Below are positions 44,922 to 59,900 of a stretch of 64,000 nt of DNA, piece after piece. Where the stretch lies: positions 85,733,491-85,797,490 of the forward strand of contig NC_034412.1 in assembly GCF_002078875.1 (NCBI RefSeq). Direction: 5' to 3'. Position 1 is the first letter of the stretch. Every line of letters starts with the position of its first letter. A program made the position numbers and the translations under genes. Under the pieces are notes generated by a model, which was not told the DNA's origin, made no database searches, and saw only the letters and a list, made by a program, of their open reading frames with translations. Source of the DNA: Numida meleagris. Taxonomy: Eukaryota; Chordata; Aves; Galliformes; Numididae.

Positions 44922-47900
44922 GTACTGGGCCGCCGGGCGGGGGGCGGGTTCGGCCCGAGATTCACGGACAAGAGTAGTGAATGCGGCTTTGCGACGGGCC
45001 GCGGGGCGCCGCTGGGCCTGGCCCTGCGCCGAACAGCGTGAGGAAAGCGGCTCTCCGCTGCGCTGGGGTTGCCCGGGTGCGGGCCTGGAGTGACTCCGGA
45101 TTGACTGTGAACTCAGTGATGATTAGGGAGCCGTGTGATTCATGACACTCTTCTGTTTAACGTGTTTTCATTGCTTTACTAATGTAAACATCGACATAAA
45201 CGACTCCAGAAATACACTGCTTTAGGTGCAGATGTGTTCCAAATCCTGGTCTGTATCGTTGGACTTGTTTTAGCTGCTTGCGGCTTGTCTGTCACGGGGA
45301 GATGAACTCTGTTTGTGAGGCCCTTGGAAACAAACACTCATTTAACATCCTTCCTCCTACAACAGGAGGAACAGTCCAAAGAAGGGAAATGTAGAGCACA
45401 GAAGCGTTAATGCTCCCTCACAGCAGTTAATCCGCACTGAGGTACATGCATGTGGGCATGGGAAATACCCAGAGGGTCTATTTGGCCTTGTTTCCTAACT
45501 GCACGTTTTCCTGCCATACCTGCCCTGCTTCGTGTATCCGTCTGCTAGGGCTGAGCGTCACTGAGTGAATCGTTGTGCTCCCAACTGCTTTCAAGTGGGA
45601 GATTTGAAGCTCTGTTTGAAGCTGTATTTTAGCCTAACAATGGGTTCACTTCAAATACTGGATCAATGCGTCCTGTGTGAGTGCAAGCCTCTCTGATTCA
45701 GTTTCTCATTTTTCCTGCCATAATAGATGGTATCTTTATTGTACCCTCACTGCCAACTCAAATATAGCCTTGTACAGTTTTATCCTTTTTGTCACTTACG
45801 TCAATAGGGAATAGAGGCTGTCAGTTCTTTCTGGCCCAGATCTTTAAATGCATTGAGGTGCTTAAACACCATTAAAATCAATGCTGCTGCTGCAAAAAAA
45901 GTTGTTTATTTCAAAAGACTGCTGCATACAGAACACGCTGCATGGCAGTCAGATTGTGCCCTAGAGTCTGATTTCCCAAACACAAACAGGGCAACCTTAG
46001 GCTGTACCTTTTGCTTTCACACACTGTCTGCCTCAGCTATGCTGTGGTGTAACCTCCTGGATGCAGTATTCTTACTATACTGTTTTTTTAATATGGTAGT
46101 ATTCTTACGATGTTATAGTTACTATATAGTTACTACTATAATATAGGAAATACTACACTGGAGCTACTGTGTAATTATAATCGTACAGCCTTCTATATCC
46201 AGAATAAAAGCAGGAGAAGCATGTCCCAAGCATGTGAGTTAAGCTTGCAGCGGGAGCAGCACCTGGAGACCCACAGTAAGCTAGCAGCATTTGTCGCTCA
46301 GCCCCAGTTAATCACTTCTGTATGTTCAGCCCGCGTCTGTGGGACTCGGATGCAAGCAGTGCCTTATTAGTCTGAGGATCTGTGCATACAGGGAAAGCTT
46401 TATAGAACCTTTGCAATGGTAGCTTCAGGCACTATAGTGTACAGTAATGCATTTCTATCAATGAAACTCTCCTATTATACTTAACGGCATTGCTAGGGGC
46501 TCTTTGGGTTGGAGCTTGTCTCATTATGATACTAGATTAGTTTGATGAAGTATTACAGTAATTACAGTTAGACTGAGTTTTATTCAGCTTCTTAATGACA
46601 CAGAAGGGAATCTTAGTATCACTTCAGTTGTTTTTGTAGATACTCTTTGGGAGGAGTCACAAATGTAAAAAAGAACAAAAATGGAGAGTAAGGACACGAG
46701 TTTAGAAATGTTAGCAGAAAAGAAGTGAATCCTGGAAAATTGCAAATACTGTTAAAGTTGATGGACATATAAAGGTGTTAAAGATGTTAAAGTTGATGAA
46801 TACTGTTAAAGCTGATGGACATATAAAGGAGTGTAAATGAATAGCGGGTGAGAATGAGCAGTTAGAGAAATAAGTTGAGGAAAGCAAATTGTTATTTTGG
46901 AACGGCTGTGGTGAGATACACAGTGGTGAATTGAGCTTGGCTAATTTCACAGCTCCCAGTCACTCAGCCTAAGTTTTGTGAACTGGTCTGGGGCAAATAG
47001 TGCTAAGACTACTAAAGTAGACTTGTAGCTGTTCTTTTGTTATACAGTACATTCTTAGGAAACAATGTCTTCAGTTCACCAGATCTTGTAGACTGACCCA
47101 AGAACGCTGTCTGTATTCCTGAGCATCTATGTTCCAGAAAGGTGATAGAGGCAAATCATAAGGAATGAAATCTATTCAAACCCTAGGCAGTTCTCTATAT
47201 ACTGAGAAAATTGACTACTTTGTACACCAAGTGACCAAATAATTCAAGGAGAAATTTTCCATTAGAGTTACATGCATAGTGGATGAAGCCGTATCATTAG
47301 ACTACATGAAAAAGCAGTTAGTGGAATGAAAAGCTGAAAAGTAAAAGAAAAAAGTAGTCAGGGTAGGGTGGCTGCCATCTTCTCCTTCACTACAGAACTC
47401 CTTCCAGTGCTATGTTTGGATGCATTGACTGACAGTATTATTACTTCAGTCTGTGCTAGCTCACAGAGAAGCACGTGTGCATTAGAGTACTTTGTGCCTT
47501 TGCAGTCTGTGTCCGTACCAGAGGGTGTATTCGTTAAGAAAGAAAAGACCAGTGATATGTGTTGCTTTTGGGGAAGGAAGATGGTGAACACTTTATGGTG
47601 GTTACTTGTTCTTGACGGGAACTTTCTCAGACATAAAACTTCATTTAGGAAGTATTTCTCGTAGCAGATGTCCAAAAATATTGGACATTCTACTCATTGC
47701 AAACAATTGCAAACAATTTTAGTTAACTTGTTTTAACTAAGAATTTGAGCAAAGACCGAGCTTGACACTATAGTCAGTAGTAAGACATTTTGAGAGCAGA
47801 TGGATTGATTTGACACGTTTACATTCTCTTTTTGGGTTGAAGTTTTACTTCTGGACTGACAAATCAAATTCATAAAGCTCAGTAGTTTAAAAGAATGCAT

Positions 47901-50900
47901 CCTGCATATATAAAATTATTGTTCGTTTTCAGTTTGTATTTTTCCAAAATTATCGTTTTCAGCTGATACTGAAATCATTTTCAGAATGGAGACATAAATG
48001 GTCTGTGACAGTAGCCTGGATACCCTCAGGTGATTCTGCATGATCTCAGAGTTATATTTTACCTGTTTTCTCTCGGAATTTCAGGAAAATGATTCCCAGA
48101 GACTTCTGGAAAGTTTCAACTGCGACGAAAAAGAGCATCCACTCCGAAAAAGTAAAGCAGAACCCTATACATCGAAAGAGGAGATGGTGTTGGAGGTAAA
48201 GCTGGGTTCTTTGGGGTTTATGTCCGTTTTGCTCGATGTATTAATCAGCACATTAAGGGCCATGTCCAAACTGTCTTGATTGTAGTGGGCTTGGATTTGA
48301 GCCCTTAAAAAGCATTCAAAGAAACTGCAGGAAGGAGAATGAGTGGTGATAGCTGCTTAGGAATGCAATCATTTCAGGCATTCATGTCCCTTATGAATTT
48401 AATGCCCATTTAATCCGGGCAACTGTCCTTGTACATTTCCATCAAAATACTGAGATCTCTTTGGTCATCGGCTTCCTTAGTTTTGCCTGGTGGAAAATGT
48501 TCACGCTATTGACAGAGGAAGTACTTAAGTACTGAAATCACTCCTGATAGTTCAAAACTGATTCTTTCTTTGAGAAGTCCTATTAGAGAAAATTTGAGAG
48601 TGATAAAGTTTCCTCATCGGGTCTTATCTGGAACACATACTTTTTTCTAGTGCCTCTTTAATATATGGATATAGATCTGAGTTGGATTGAGTAGATCAGT
48701 GGAAGGAGATAGAATAAATGAACCAAACTGAGTACATTAGAGAACAGTATCTTTAACACCTTTCTCATATAGGGAACTCTCCCATCACTTACCAGCTGAA
48801 GACACGGTGCAGAGGTCAAATGACCACAACTAGTGGAACACCAGTGTGGTGCCCTGGGATTCATGGACAAATAGAAAAGTTATTTGGAAAGAGAGTGGGA
48901 GAAGGTATAAATTTAATGAACCCTCAGTAAAATTTTCAAATCACTCAATTTTTTTTTTGTGGTAATCTCAAAATAATCATGAGAATGATTCCTACAATGT
49001 AACTGTTTGCCTTTCACCCAAAGCTGATCTGACTACTCTTGTTAAGTTAAAAGTTATGGGTAGAAATATTTAAGAAATGTGCAGTTCAGCTAACGCTATT
49101 ATGCATAAATTAAATACATGCAGAAATTGTCAGTTAAATCCAGCGAGCCTGGTGCTTAGCTTTCAGTGAGTCCAGGACAGAGAGAAAATAGACATTATTG
49201 TTAACATTTTAGTCTTGGTTTAAATCCTGGCAAGCAATTACTCTTCATTTCAGTTTTGCGATCAAGAACACTTACAAGCCATCATCGGTCTTTTTTTTTT
49301 TTTTTGAGTTAAAGTACATCATAACAATTGAGGATTGATTGGATTCTCTTTTGGAGTGCAAATCCTGTGAGAGAACTTGTCAATGATATAAATTTATGAA
49401 TATTATCATTCTTTTTGAAATTGCATCACAGCCTTTAAAAGGTGACCCTTCACAACTATGTGTATATCCCAGGCAAGGTTACTCATTTGTGACGCTTTAA
49501 GAAGTAGCCTTGTTATTTGAAAGGGCTTTCTGCCATTTATTTGCCGAACTCCTAAAGTTACATGTTTTTTTTCTATTCGTTTGTTCCAATTCCCTGAGGC
49601 TTTGGCTTTTACTACTATCAAATTGACAGTTCAGGGAGAAGCATAGATGGAGAAATGTTTTTAGTGAGGTTAAAGCCTTCAGAAAAACAGATATTTTCAT
49701 TCTGAGACCTTCCACGCTGCAATAATACCATAATTACCGTATTAATAATAACTGTATATTACTCATGCCTGCTGAGAAGCAGAATGTATTAGCTCCAGCA
49801 CACTGTGATACAGCTTTATGGCTGTGGACTGAAGCTGCTTTGCCTCCAGCCATTTCAGAGCAATGAATCTGTCAGCTTCTATTCCTGAATGTATGCTATA
49901 GCAGTGGGGCTACTCAGTATGAGAAAATGTTTTACATACTGACCCCCTTGCTTTTTACTTTATCAGTAAATCCAAAAATGGCTTCTGCAAATAAACGAAA
50001 CAGAGATGAAAAGGTTCAATGATAAGAGTCTAACAAATGACGTAGTTTACTCCTCTCTTCTTACCTCTATTTTTAGATTTTATTAGTGCTTTGATGTGTT
50101 CTAGAAAAATCTATGTAAAGAAAATTGGTTTAACAAATCAGATTCTTTAATTTCATATGAAAAAAAAAGCCACAAACAAAAATCACCAGCACTAAAAAGG
50201 CTAGAGCAGGAAATCTCCTAAAGCTTGGCTTTAACTATTCAGTCTGTTGCATACCTCTAACCTTTTAATTGGACATGCATGATCTCACAAAACAAAGCTG
50301 ATTATCCTATTGTTCCAGGCAGTGGATAGGAAAAGAGGAGGAGCAGAAAGTCAGGCGACATGAAATAGCAGGTATATGAAAAGAATATATTTTCTATAAA
50401 AAGTTCTCTGGAAGAACATTGGTGTTTTCTCTAGATTATAGGTAAGGATTGTACTATAAAAGTTCTTCCTGAAAAAAAGACTAGTTTTATTTAATGTTTC
50501 TTTATTTAAATTGAAAGACGGAATTTATAGCCATGATGATATGCGTGGAGCTTATCCTTCAGTATTTTCTATTATTAAGATTTTTTCAGTCTGTTATGCA
50601 AAATCTGTAGCTACTGCTGAAAGAGAAAAGAAGGGAAATGAAAATAACTTGTGAATACCATCTATTGCCCATTTTTCCTTGCAGGCATAAAAATATTTTG
50701 GAGCAGGGATGATAACAGAGTTGAGTTTTCTGGGATTCATACCCTGACCTGAATGAGTCCTAGGAGAAGACTTTTCACACCAAAGTTGAAATAGTCAATA
50801 AACAGTTATCAATTGGAATTTTTAAGTTACATAACCAAAAAGGGGCACGCAATACTTACAGTGAACAAATGTCAGGTCCACTGTCATTCTCAAACCTTAA

Positions 50901-53900
50901 TTGCTTTTTCTTCTTTTCCATACAGGAAAATGAGTCTCCTCTGAACAGCAATGTTACAGCATTTGCATTGAAGGCAAAAGTCATCTATCCTATCAATCAG
51001 AAATTTAGGGTAAGGCTTTAGATTCTACTTGTAAATATTAATGGCAGTCATTCTGAGTCAAAGTAAATTGCAGTCAAGTACCAGAAGAAAATTTAATGCC
51101 AACCTGTTTCAAAGGGATCTTTGTTTGTTTATAGTCCACTGACTCAGGAATTGTTTTGTAAGGCATCAGCTGCTTTCATCTCCCCCTGAAACTTGCAGTG
51201 CGTTAGGTTGTGTCCAGTCAATTTTCACTGCAGTCAAGGAACCTTTTCTTCCCATTAACACTAATGGAAGTTGTATCTGCCCAAGGAGATGTAAGAAAAA
51301 AAGCACACAAAGATCTGCCCGTCACTAAAGAAGAATGACTCAAAGCAGATAACCTCATCAGATGAGTACTTTTCCAGGCAACGCAAAGACCTGTCAGGAT
51401 GATAAACATTAATTTACGTGGGAACACTTTTGCTGCGTATGTTGTTTAATTTTTTGCTTGAAAGCAAACACTGCAAATTGATGAGATGTTTATCTCCAGA
51501 TTGTATTGTATTAATTAACCTTGTACATTTTTTTTTACTGTAGCCTTTGGCAGATGGCTCATCCAATCCATCTTTGCATGAGAATCCAAAGCAGGCAGTT
51601 CTGCCTAATCAGGTAACAGAGGCATCTACGTCAGGCAGCCTGGAATCCCTTAGCCAGGGAGACAAGGAGGACTGTAGTTCCTCCACAACAATACATTCCA
51701 CAACAAGTGATGACAGATTTCAGGATCGAGCCTTCTTCAAGGTAACCTGTTTCCCTGAAGTGCTCACGTGTGAGAGGTAAGCGGTAAACCAGCCCTTGTG
51801 TCTGATTGTTTCCTTGTGTGCTGTAGCAGTTTTCAGAACAACCAGTAAGGGTCTGGCATAAATGAAAGACTGGGCTTGAATGCATACGTTTACCACAAGA
51901 CAGAGTTATATGCTTATAACTCTAAAAACAGTGGTTGGAGAGACTAGAAAAATGCATCATACTGTACACTGAAAATCAGTTTATTGCTTATGAAATTCTG
52001 GGAATCAGAACTTCAGAAATGCAGTCTTGTGAAAGGTATTATCACTGTTAATACTAGGAGACCCCTTTGGCTCATATACTCTGTTCACTCATGCAGTGGG
52101 TTGTTGCTGAGCAGGGGAATGGAGCCTTCTGCACTGTACATCTTCAAGTAACACAGTTGGTGTCTTGAGAACAGCAAATGACAACGGCCCATTCTCCTTG
52201 TTTTAATAGGAACTGTTCACACTGTGTTGAAGGGAGACTGTACACTTGTCAGATGCACAAGTGATGAGCAAGTAGAGCTAATCCAAATGGACTATCAACT
52301 CTATTTTTCTTTCAGCTACACAAAGCAAGTGAGGTATTCCTAGATGAATAAATATGTTTGTATTCTCATTAGCAAAAATAAAGAAAATCATATGTATGTC
52401 ACTGCGAGGTTTGAGGAAGATACTAACAATGAAAAGTATTTTCTAAATATCCACTCATTTCAGCAGTTTTAATTAAAAGCTTTGTTTTCCCTTTCTTGTA
52501 GCCATTCATCCCTATAGAAAAAGGCAAGGCGAGTAAAGAGAACTGCATCTCCAACTTTGATGAAGGACTATTTTGATTTGCTTACTTCTATGTAGAGATA
52601 TTTTATCTGAATTAAAAGGTGCTGTAGAAATGAAGTGATCCTATTCCTATTCTAGGGACAATGGAGAATTTGGCAATTAAATGAAACTATTATATGGTGC
52701 TGCTTTTTTCTGTGACCTGTGTTTAGATTGGTTTTAACAATTCTTTTAATCTTTGTTCTAGTTTTGATGTTAAGCTCTGCCTTTGCAGTCTTCTTTTAAA
52801 AGATCTCATGCTTCTTGATACTGAGCTTAGAAAGGAAGAACATGTGGTAGGTACTCATGTCTCATTTAGAGTTATTTGATTTGAAACCATTAACTGAATA
52901 TCAGTTTAGGAAATAAACGCGAACCACGGGCTAGATGAGAAGTTGTGTAGCAGAGTTTTACCTTTGCAGTATTCTTTTTATTTTTTCCTCTCTGTTCTGC
53001 ATGTATATGATCTTCACAAAGGAGCAAAATATAATAATACCTATTGGGCTGTGAAATACAGGAGGTCAGACTGAATAACATAATTTTAAATTTCACTCCA
53101 GTGAATAAGATATAGCAGTTGGGGTTCATAAAAAGAGAAAAAAAAATGTATGTTTAATAGATAAGTTTATGTTTAAAGGACAGTTCTTATGCATTGCAGC
53201 TCCAGGGACTCTAAATTATTTGAATAAAGTTGAAAATTCAATTCAGCTGAGTCAGTACTTTTGTGATAAGTAGAATATCCTGATTTGATAGGACTAACGA
53301 ACTAAGACACCCATTTCAACCAAAGATGACTACCTACATCAAGGTACAGCATTCAAAGCTGACAAGACAAGAAAAAAAAAGATTTACACAAAGCCACAGA
53401 ATACTTGGTCCAGATAATTATGGTGCATGGTTGTGATCAAGTACAGAATAATTTCCATTACTGAGTTATAGCAGAGGTAATATAAATCTGGACCTAAAGC
53501 ATATAGCTTTCTCCTCACCTTCCTTCCTGCTCTCTTAAGTTTGTACAGACTTGTCATTTGCGATACAATTTGGTAAATGCACTAGGAATGTTTCAAGGAA
53601 TGAGATTTTCTGGACAAGTTTCTCCCTAACCCAAAAGAGGAAGCATGAAAGTAATGGAAAGCAATTTCTCTTCTGATGGATTTGATTCCCCTGTAAGTAG
53701 ATGAGAAAGGGAACTTGAGATTAGCTTCCAGAATGAAGTTTAATTTGACCAGGGAATGTTAAACTTGATCCCAAAGTTAATCATCAATTTGTAAAAGAAG
53801 GTAAAGTAAAACACAGTGATGTAACTGCAGAAACACTGAGAAAATTTAACTCACTTTGTGGCCAACCAAAAATAACCACAAGAGGATGGTGACTTTGACC

Positions 53901-56900
53901 TTCAGCTGGAGCTTTTAATAGCTTTGTGTTTTTGCTAGCAGGGAATCAAGCCAAAAAGAAGTTATGAGTATGGGGAATGGTTTATTCATTTTCCACTCAT
54001 TTCTCTGACTTCTGAGTTGATCTTTCTTAGATTAAGTCTAGGAAAAGGAAACAAGTCCTCTTTAAATGTTTTTAAATGTTTTAAATGTGATAAATTCTAT
54101 TGATTTTATTCAGTACTATCAATTTTCCTTTCCTTTTAAATAGATATTCATTCAGATTCTCAAAATATACCTCACAGACTTCAATCATAAGAAGAAGATT
54201 ACTGATGATTTGTTCAAGAAGATTTTTTTAATTCTGAAAAATGTAAGTGTTTTTGTTGGTTGATATTTCAGACAACAGAAAGTAGGATTTAATCCCACCA
54301 ATTGGTGGGGGCTTCCACAGCAGGCTATCTCCCCTATATTTTTAAACAGCGATGACATTTGTAATCCATTTAATAAGTACAAAAACTGTCTTGTTACTTG
54401 ATTCTCTCCATTACCTTGTCCTCATTTCCTCTTGGTTCTTATCTGAGGAGATCAGGACAGTGATGTTTTTAATCTGTTAAGAATGGAAGTATTTTGTAGT
54501 TGAATCTACCCAAGTAAACAGAACATTCTGAACCTTAGTCTCTCAAATTTACTAATTTCTAATTATCAGGTCTTTGTCAGGTCCCATGTATCATTATTCC
54601 CTACTGTTCTATCACTCAAAGTATTACAAGAAAACTCAAGGTTCCCATCAAGGGAAAATACAATTACTTTCCTCTATGTCCTTCATCAAAATCCACGTTT
54701 CACTTCTGTGCTAGAAGACATACTTTTGCAGTCAGCATGTATCTCAGTTGGATTCTCTATTTTTTACTAAAAAAGGCTTTACAAAATTAAACAAAATAGG
54801 AAATCTACTGCTTCCTCATTCTGTTTTCCACAATAGCATCACAGAAAAGTCTGCGTTGGAAGGCATCTGTGAAGATCATCTGCTTCAGTCTTCTGTAGAA
54901 AGCAGGGCCTCCAATGTCCTGTCAAACCAGGTCTGATGTTTTTCACATTGAAGACTACCATTTCTCGAGGCAGCTTAGGCCAGTATTCAATTGTTCTCAC
55001 AGTAACTGTTATTTTTTTTTCCTTATATACCCATGAAACTTCACATTTAAGCATTAGAGTCAAATCTGTCAGCTTGCTAGCTGAAAGCTAGTTGTTAAAA
55101 TTTATTTTGTTTCTGCAGTCCCATGATTTGTGAATCGATGACAGGAATCTCTATAGTTTTACTCAATGAACAGAATGCTTATGTCAGTTATAGTGGAATG
55201 TCTTTTGCCTTCAAATCACTTGTCTTTAAATCCTTAGGTTTAATATTATTAGTTAATTGTAGTTACTGAATGGAAAGTGAGATTTGGTGTGTAAACCCCT
55301 CTTTCTGATGGATTTCAATTAAAGACTTCAAATTACAAAAAAAATATAAAATAGATGAGTTGTATTTCCCAGGGTAACCTAACCTTGGATGATGCTTAAC
55401 AGCGTGGGTGTTGTCACACACGTAGCTGAGCTACCAAAAGAAAAAGATTAAATTTTGTTTATTAGATATAGTAATAACTAGAGTAGTCCAGTTGTTTAAG
55501 TGTCACTCTGGACAGAAAGGTCATGGAAACATGACAACCTTCAGGTTGTAATAACACAACAGAAAAGGCTCATTATTAATACCATATAAAAGATAAGTCA
55601 GTACAAAGCAAAATCATCAGCATTGGAAAATATTGTGTGTAATACTGAACTGGTGAGATTGAGAATATTATGATTAATTTTGACAGGATTTTCCTCTTTC
55701 ATTTCTGCGTCATAAGATAAATTTGTGGGGTTTTGATGAATTTGTTTGTGAACCTTGTCAAAATCTGGTTACATTTCTGTAAAGCATAAGGTGTTGAGTT
55801 TATTCTTTGACACCCAAAATTGTGTGATACAAAAAAAATAAGTTTACATAAGGAATATTTAAGCAACTAATATATCATCCATTGCAATGCCAAGCTATAA
55901 GTAAGGGCAGAAGACTAGTACTTGTTAATATTATTAGCTGTTGGAAAAAATCATCCTAGTTTCAATAGTGAAGAATTTGGAAACCCAGATAATTATGTGG
56001 GCTGTAATTTGTTCCTTATGGATGTTACAAGTGTGTTCATCCCTACCAGTTAGCACTCTGCAGGAAACACTGCATCTGGCTATGTATCTGTACTCAAACA
56101 CAGCATGTATGCTCACAGCTGCCATTTAAGGTGGGGACATGTTAATAACGTTTGTGGTTAGATGCAGAACGCACAAAAACTCATGGACAAGTGTCTTCCA
56201 AAACTTGAGTTTGGCAGAGATGGACAATAGTACTCACGTGCTAATAGAGATGTGTTTGTACTAAGTTTCATTCAGAGCTGCCAGATACTTTTTCTCTCCT
56301 TTCGCAAGGAAGCACATTGCTGAGAAACAGCTTTTCAAACTTTTTATTTTTCAGTTTCCTCTGTCATATGCAAGAACTGGCAAACCAATTCACCCTTGAA
56401 ATTAGAAATAATGTACTTCTTTCTGATTAACAAATCACCTAACTTTTTCTTTCCAGGATTTTGAAGAATTACAGAAGCAACTTGATTCTAGACTCCAGAA
56501 TGCTGAGATGTCGGGAGCCCATAATTCAGAGTACCAGACTGTAGAAGACTTGGAAAGGAAAGAAAGGGAATATTCTGAGCACATAATAGATAATGTAACT
56601 TCTTAATTTTTGTCTCCTAGAATGTTATTCTAATGCTTTTCTTTTGAAGAGGAATGCTTTTTTAAATTAACTGTTGTGTTGCCTAGTCACAGTATTTAGG
56701 AGGTTCATGAAAGCACTTTTATACTGCTCCAGCGGAGTATTTCTAACTCCCTTTGATAGCCGATGCTTTTATATGCACAGTTTCATCACGCTACTTTAGA
56801 TATGAGAAGTGTCTATTGCTTGTCAGATGGTAAGATCTATTTCAAGCCTAGGTATAGTCTGACTTTTAGGAATTTTATCAAAATACCTTGTTTTCTTCAA

Positions 56901-59900
56901 TACCACATAACTAGAAGACTAATAAGAACATTTTTTTCGGCAGAAATAATCACTAAGTAATTGCAGTATGATCTTTCAGTACGCTTTGCGTATTTGCTTT
57001 AGCAGAGCGTTTTACTTCAGCAGTTTTGCACATTACGATAAATCTACACGTTTTATGTAGAAAAATTGTCTGATTATAGGTATTTGAATGTTAAGTGATT
57101 TTTCCTTCCTCTTCAGTAGTGCCACTGTATCCAGACTAGCTTGCTTTCTAAAAAACTGGAGGTTAAAAGTGTTCAGCATATTACTTTCCAGTAAAGTAGA
57201 TAATCTGAAAGATAGTCTACTTCCTGATCCTTTTTCTGAGGTTTAACAAATCTACTGTTGATAAAAGATGAGAGTGACAAGTCAGACTGATGGCTGTGTG
57301 GGCTGCCTGCACTGATGGACCATGGCACGTTAGCCCTGAACTAAACAGTCCGTTATTTCAGTCTTGGGCTCTTATTGCAGAGGAGTTAACGTTTTTAGTG
57401 CTGATGATTAAGTGCTTCACTAGTAATTTTCTCAGTTTTCTTTTGATTTGTAGTGGAAGTCCTTGTAACAATGGTAGACCTGTGTGAAGTTTCTTTTGCA
57501 ATTTAATTTTATTCCTTGTGAAGTTCATTATTTAAAATTGAGAGTTAGTCACATAAAAACTCCATGGCAGCCTCGCCAAGCAACATGAGGCAGTTATTCA
57601 CTGATGGCAGTCATCCCCTTCTGTGGGTCTGCCACTCTTGTGCTGGCAGAAGCTTTTCATCCATATTTAAAATGATTTCCTCTATGCAGATCAGAACTCT
57701 GAACTAATCCACTCTTTGCCCAGTAGTAGAAAGGTTTTCTTGGCCATAACTGCAAAACTCACGGATCTTTAACATAAATCTTGGTGATGAATACTTTTTC
57801 TTATCTTTAATGCATACTAGCTCCCACTGGAGACGACAGAATATTCACAGTTGGGCACAGTCAGACGTGTTTGTGGGATCAGAGCCTAAAGCTAGAAATT
57901 ACCTTTAGGATAATATATTAGAATGGGCACATGCTCTGTGCCAATACTGCATAAAGTGCTTAATTCCAGCATAGTTAGAGTGGTTATGTAGTGTGTGTCT
58001 ATGAAAAATGAACATTTTTAGTTTTTCAGCAGAAGTGATATTTGACTGGAATGCCTATTGCTACAGATAAAGAAACTTCCCAGAAGAAAAAAAGTTTGTT
58101 GTCCTTTCTACTTTTCCCATTAACACTAACACCACAGTGGGCTTCAGTAGATGCAGTAGGTAGGGAACTAAACTCTTTGAGAATTGCACAGAATGACTCC
58201 TATTCAGAATAGTCAGGATTGTCCAAACATACCATATACTGGTTATATGCCATCAACACATAAATCATAATTCAGCAACTAGTCTCAGAATATAGTGTTA
58301 TGCTATGATTAGTACTGAAAGCAGTCTGTAGTTTCAATGACTTGTATCTCAAAGTAGACTCGTGTCTCTCAGTGTAAGATAATACTAGATTATTAATGAG
58401 GGAAAAATGGATTGTTATTTGATTCACATTCAACAGATGGAAGCTTTCTGGAAGCAGACTGACAAAGCCCAGCAGGTTTTTTTGGACCAATCAAAATGCT
58501 CAAGTGTCGAAGCAGCAAAGATAACGATGGATCTGACTGAGAGGATGATTGCAGTAGAAGGCTTATTAAATGAATCTCAGGATTTGCAGGCAATGGTAAA
58601 GTACAAAAAGAAGAAAAATTCGAGATATATTTTGTCAGCCTAAACACAAAGCACAATACAAATGTACAAGTCTGTCAGTCCTATCTTAAGAATGCTGAAG
58701 ACTGGTTACTCCAGTTGTATGTCTTTCAGCTTCATTGCTAAGAGCTCAGTTCCTGTTGCACAGCACAGGAGAAGATGAACCCTCTTCACTTCAGTCTTAG
58801 TTCTCAAAATACAGTTTAGGCAGTCATGTTAAGAAAAAGTGATGTGCACGATATGAATGCAGCCAGCAAGCAAGGAACAAGAGCACTATGATGAGGGAGA
58901 GTCATTACTCTGGACATTAAGGCTTCTTCCTTTCAAAATGCTTATTCTACTTTGAGAGATCCTAATTTAGATTAAGACTGTCATTTGGGAGTGATTTTAT
59001 GTGTCTAGTGACCTTAACTATACTTGAAAACCCTTAAGACCACATCCCTATGAAATGTTAAGGAGGAAAAATAAGCTTAAAAGTGCATCAGTGCTTTGCT
59101 TTTAAATCTAACAGATCTCTGTCAGATATTTGCTTTACTTTGTACAGGAGATACTGAAATGGTTGCTTGGAATTTATAGATTAACAGTACAATCAGAATT
59201 TATCCCACTGCATTTTTTAGTAATTTGGAGGAAAAATGGATAACTAGCTTTATTTTGCTTACTAGTAAAGATATATAGAAGTTATTAGCTTGTTTATTTT
59301 GCAGTGGAACAGCCAAGTAAACCAATCTGACCATGTCTGAAGATAATTTTGGCAGCTGATCACATTTGACCCACACTGTGCTACTGTACAGTAGAGCAGT
59401 TCCTTTGAATGGGCAGTCTTCAAATGAGGTGCTTGGATACATGATAGAGAAAACATTAATACCTGAAGCTACTACCATTATGCTTGCATCTATTTGCAAA
59501 AGTCACAATCTCCAATAACTGGAGTAGTTGTCACATTTTTTCCAATCTTTCATCATTGTCTAAAGCAGTTACTGCTTCACTCAAGAGGTCTTGCTCCTTA
59601 CTGTAATCCTGGTTTCTACTTTAACAGTGTGATGGAAACTATTAGGCAGCGAATTTTTTTAAAAATGTTTTTACTGAACTCTAGCTGACCACACGCTTGA
59701 TGAAATCCTAGCAGTGTCAAAATCAGATATGCGTCCCTCATTCAAAATGGAGGCAGATAGTGGTGTGCCATACAGTATCTTGAAGAAAGGTCCAGGACTC
59801 CCATGTTGCCCTTCTGTGCATCTTCACCCCTTGAGTATTTGAATTTGTTCTGCAAGATTACATTAATGAAGGAAAAAAAAATAATCTTGACAGCTGCAGT

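Larger units (their letters stand above)
44220..45080. promoter_or_regulatory. CpG island over the EVC2/EVC first exons
   Basis: About 0.86 kb of very GC-rich, CpG-dense sequence (many CCGCC, GCGG and CGCG words) in an otherwise AT-rich window. It spans both first exons and both first donor sites. It is the only such island in the window. Boundaries are by eye. Confidence 0.85.

Noticed and set aside
44289..45041. A 250-codon plus-strand open frame over the CpG island, with other long frames on both strands (44271-44977)
   Set aside because: GC-rich sequence has few stop codons. Only the pieces 44400-44657 (minus) and 44748-44921 (plus) have homology, splice donors and correct phase.
52501..52576. 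Possible extra EVC exon after CTTGTAG ending in an in-frame stop
   Set aside because: Exons 4 and 5 already join in phase and match human without it. At most it is an alternative terminal exon, which the sequence alone cannot show.
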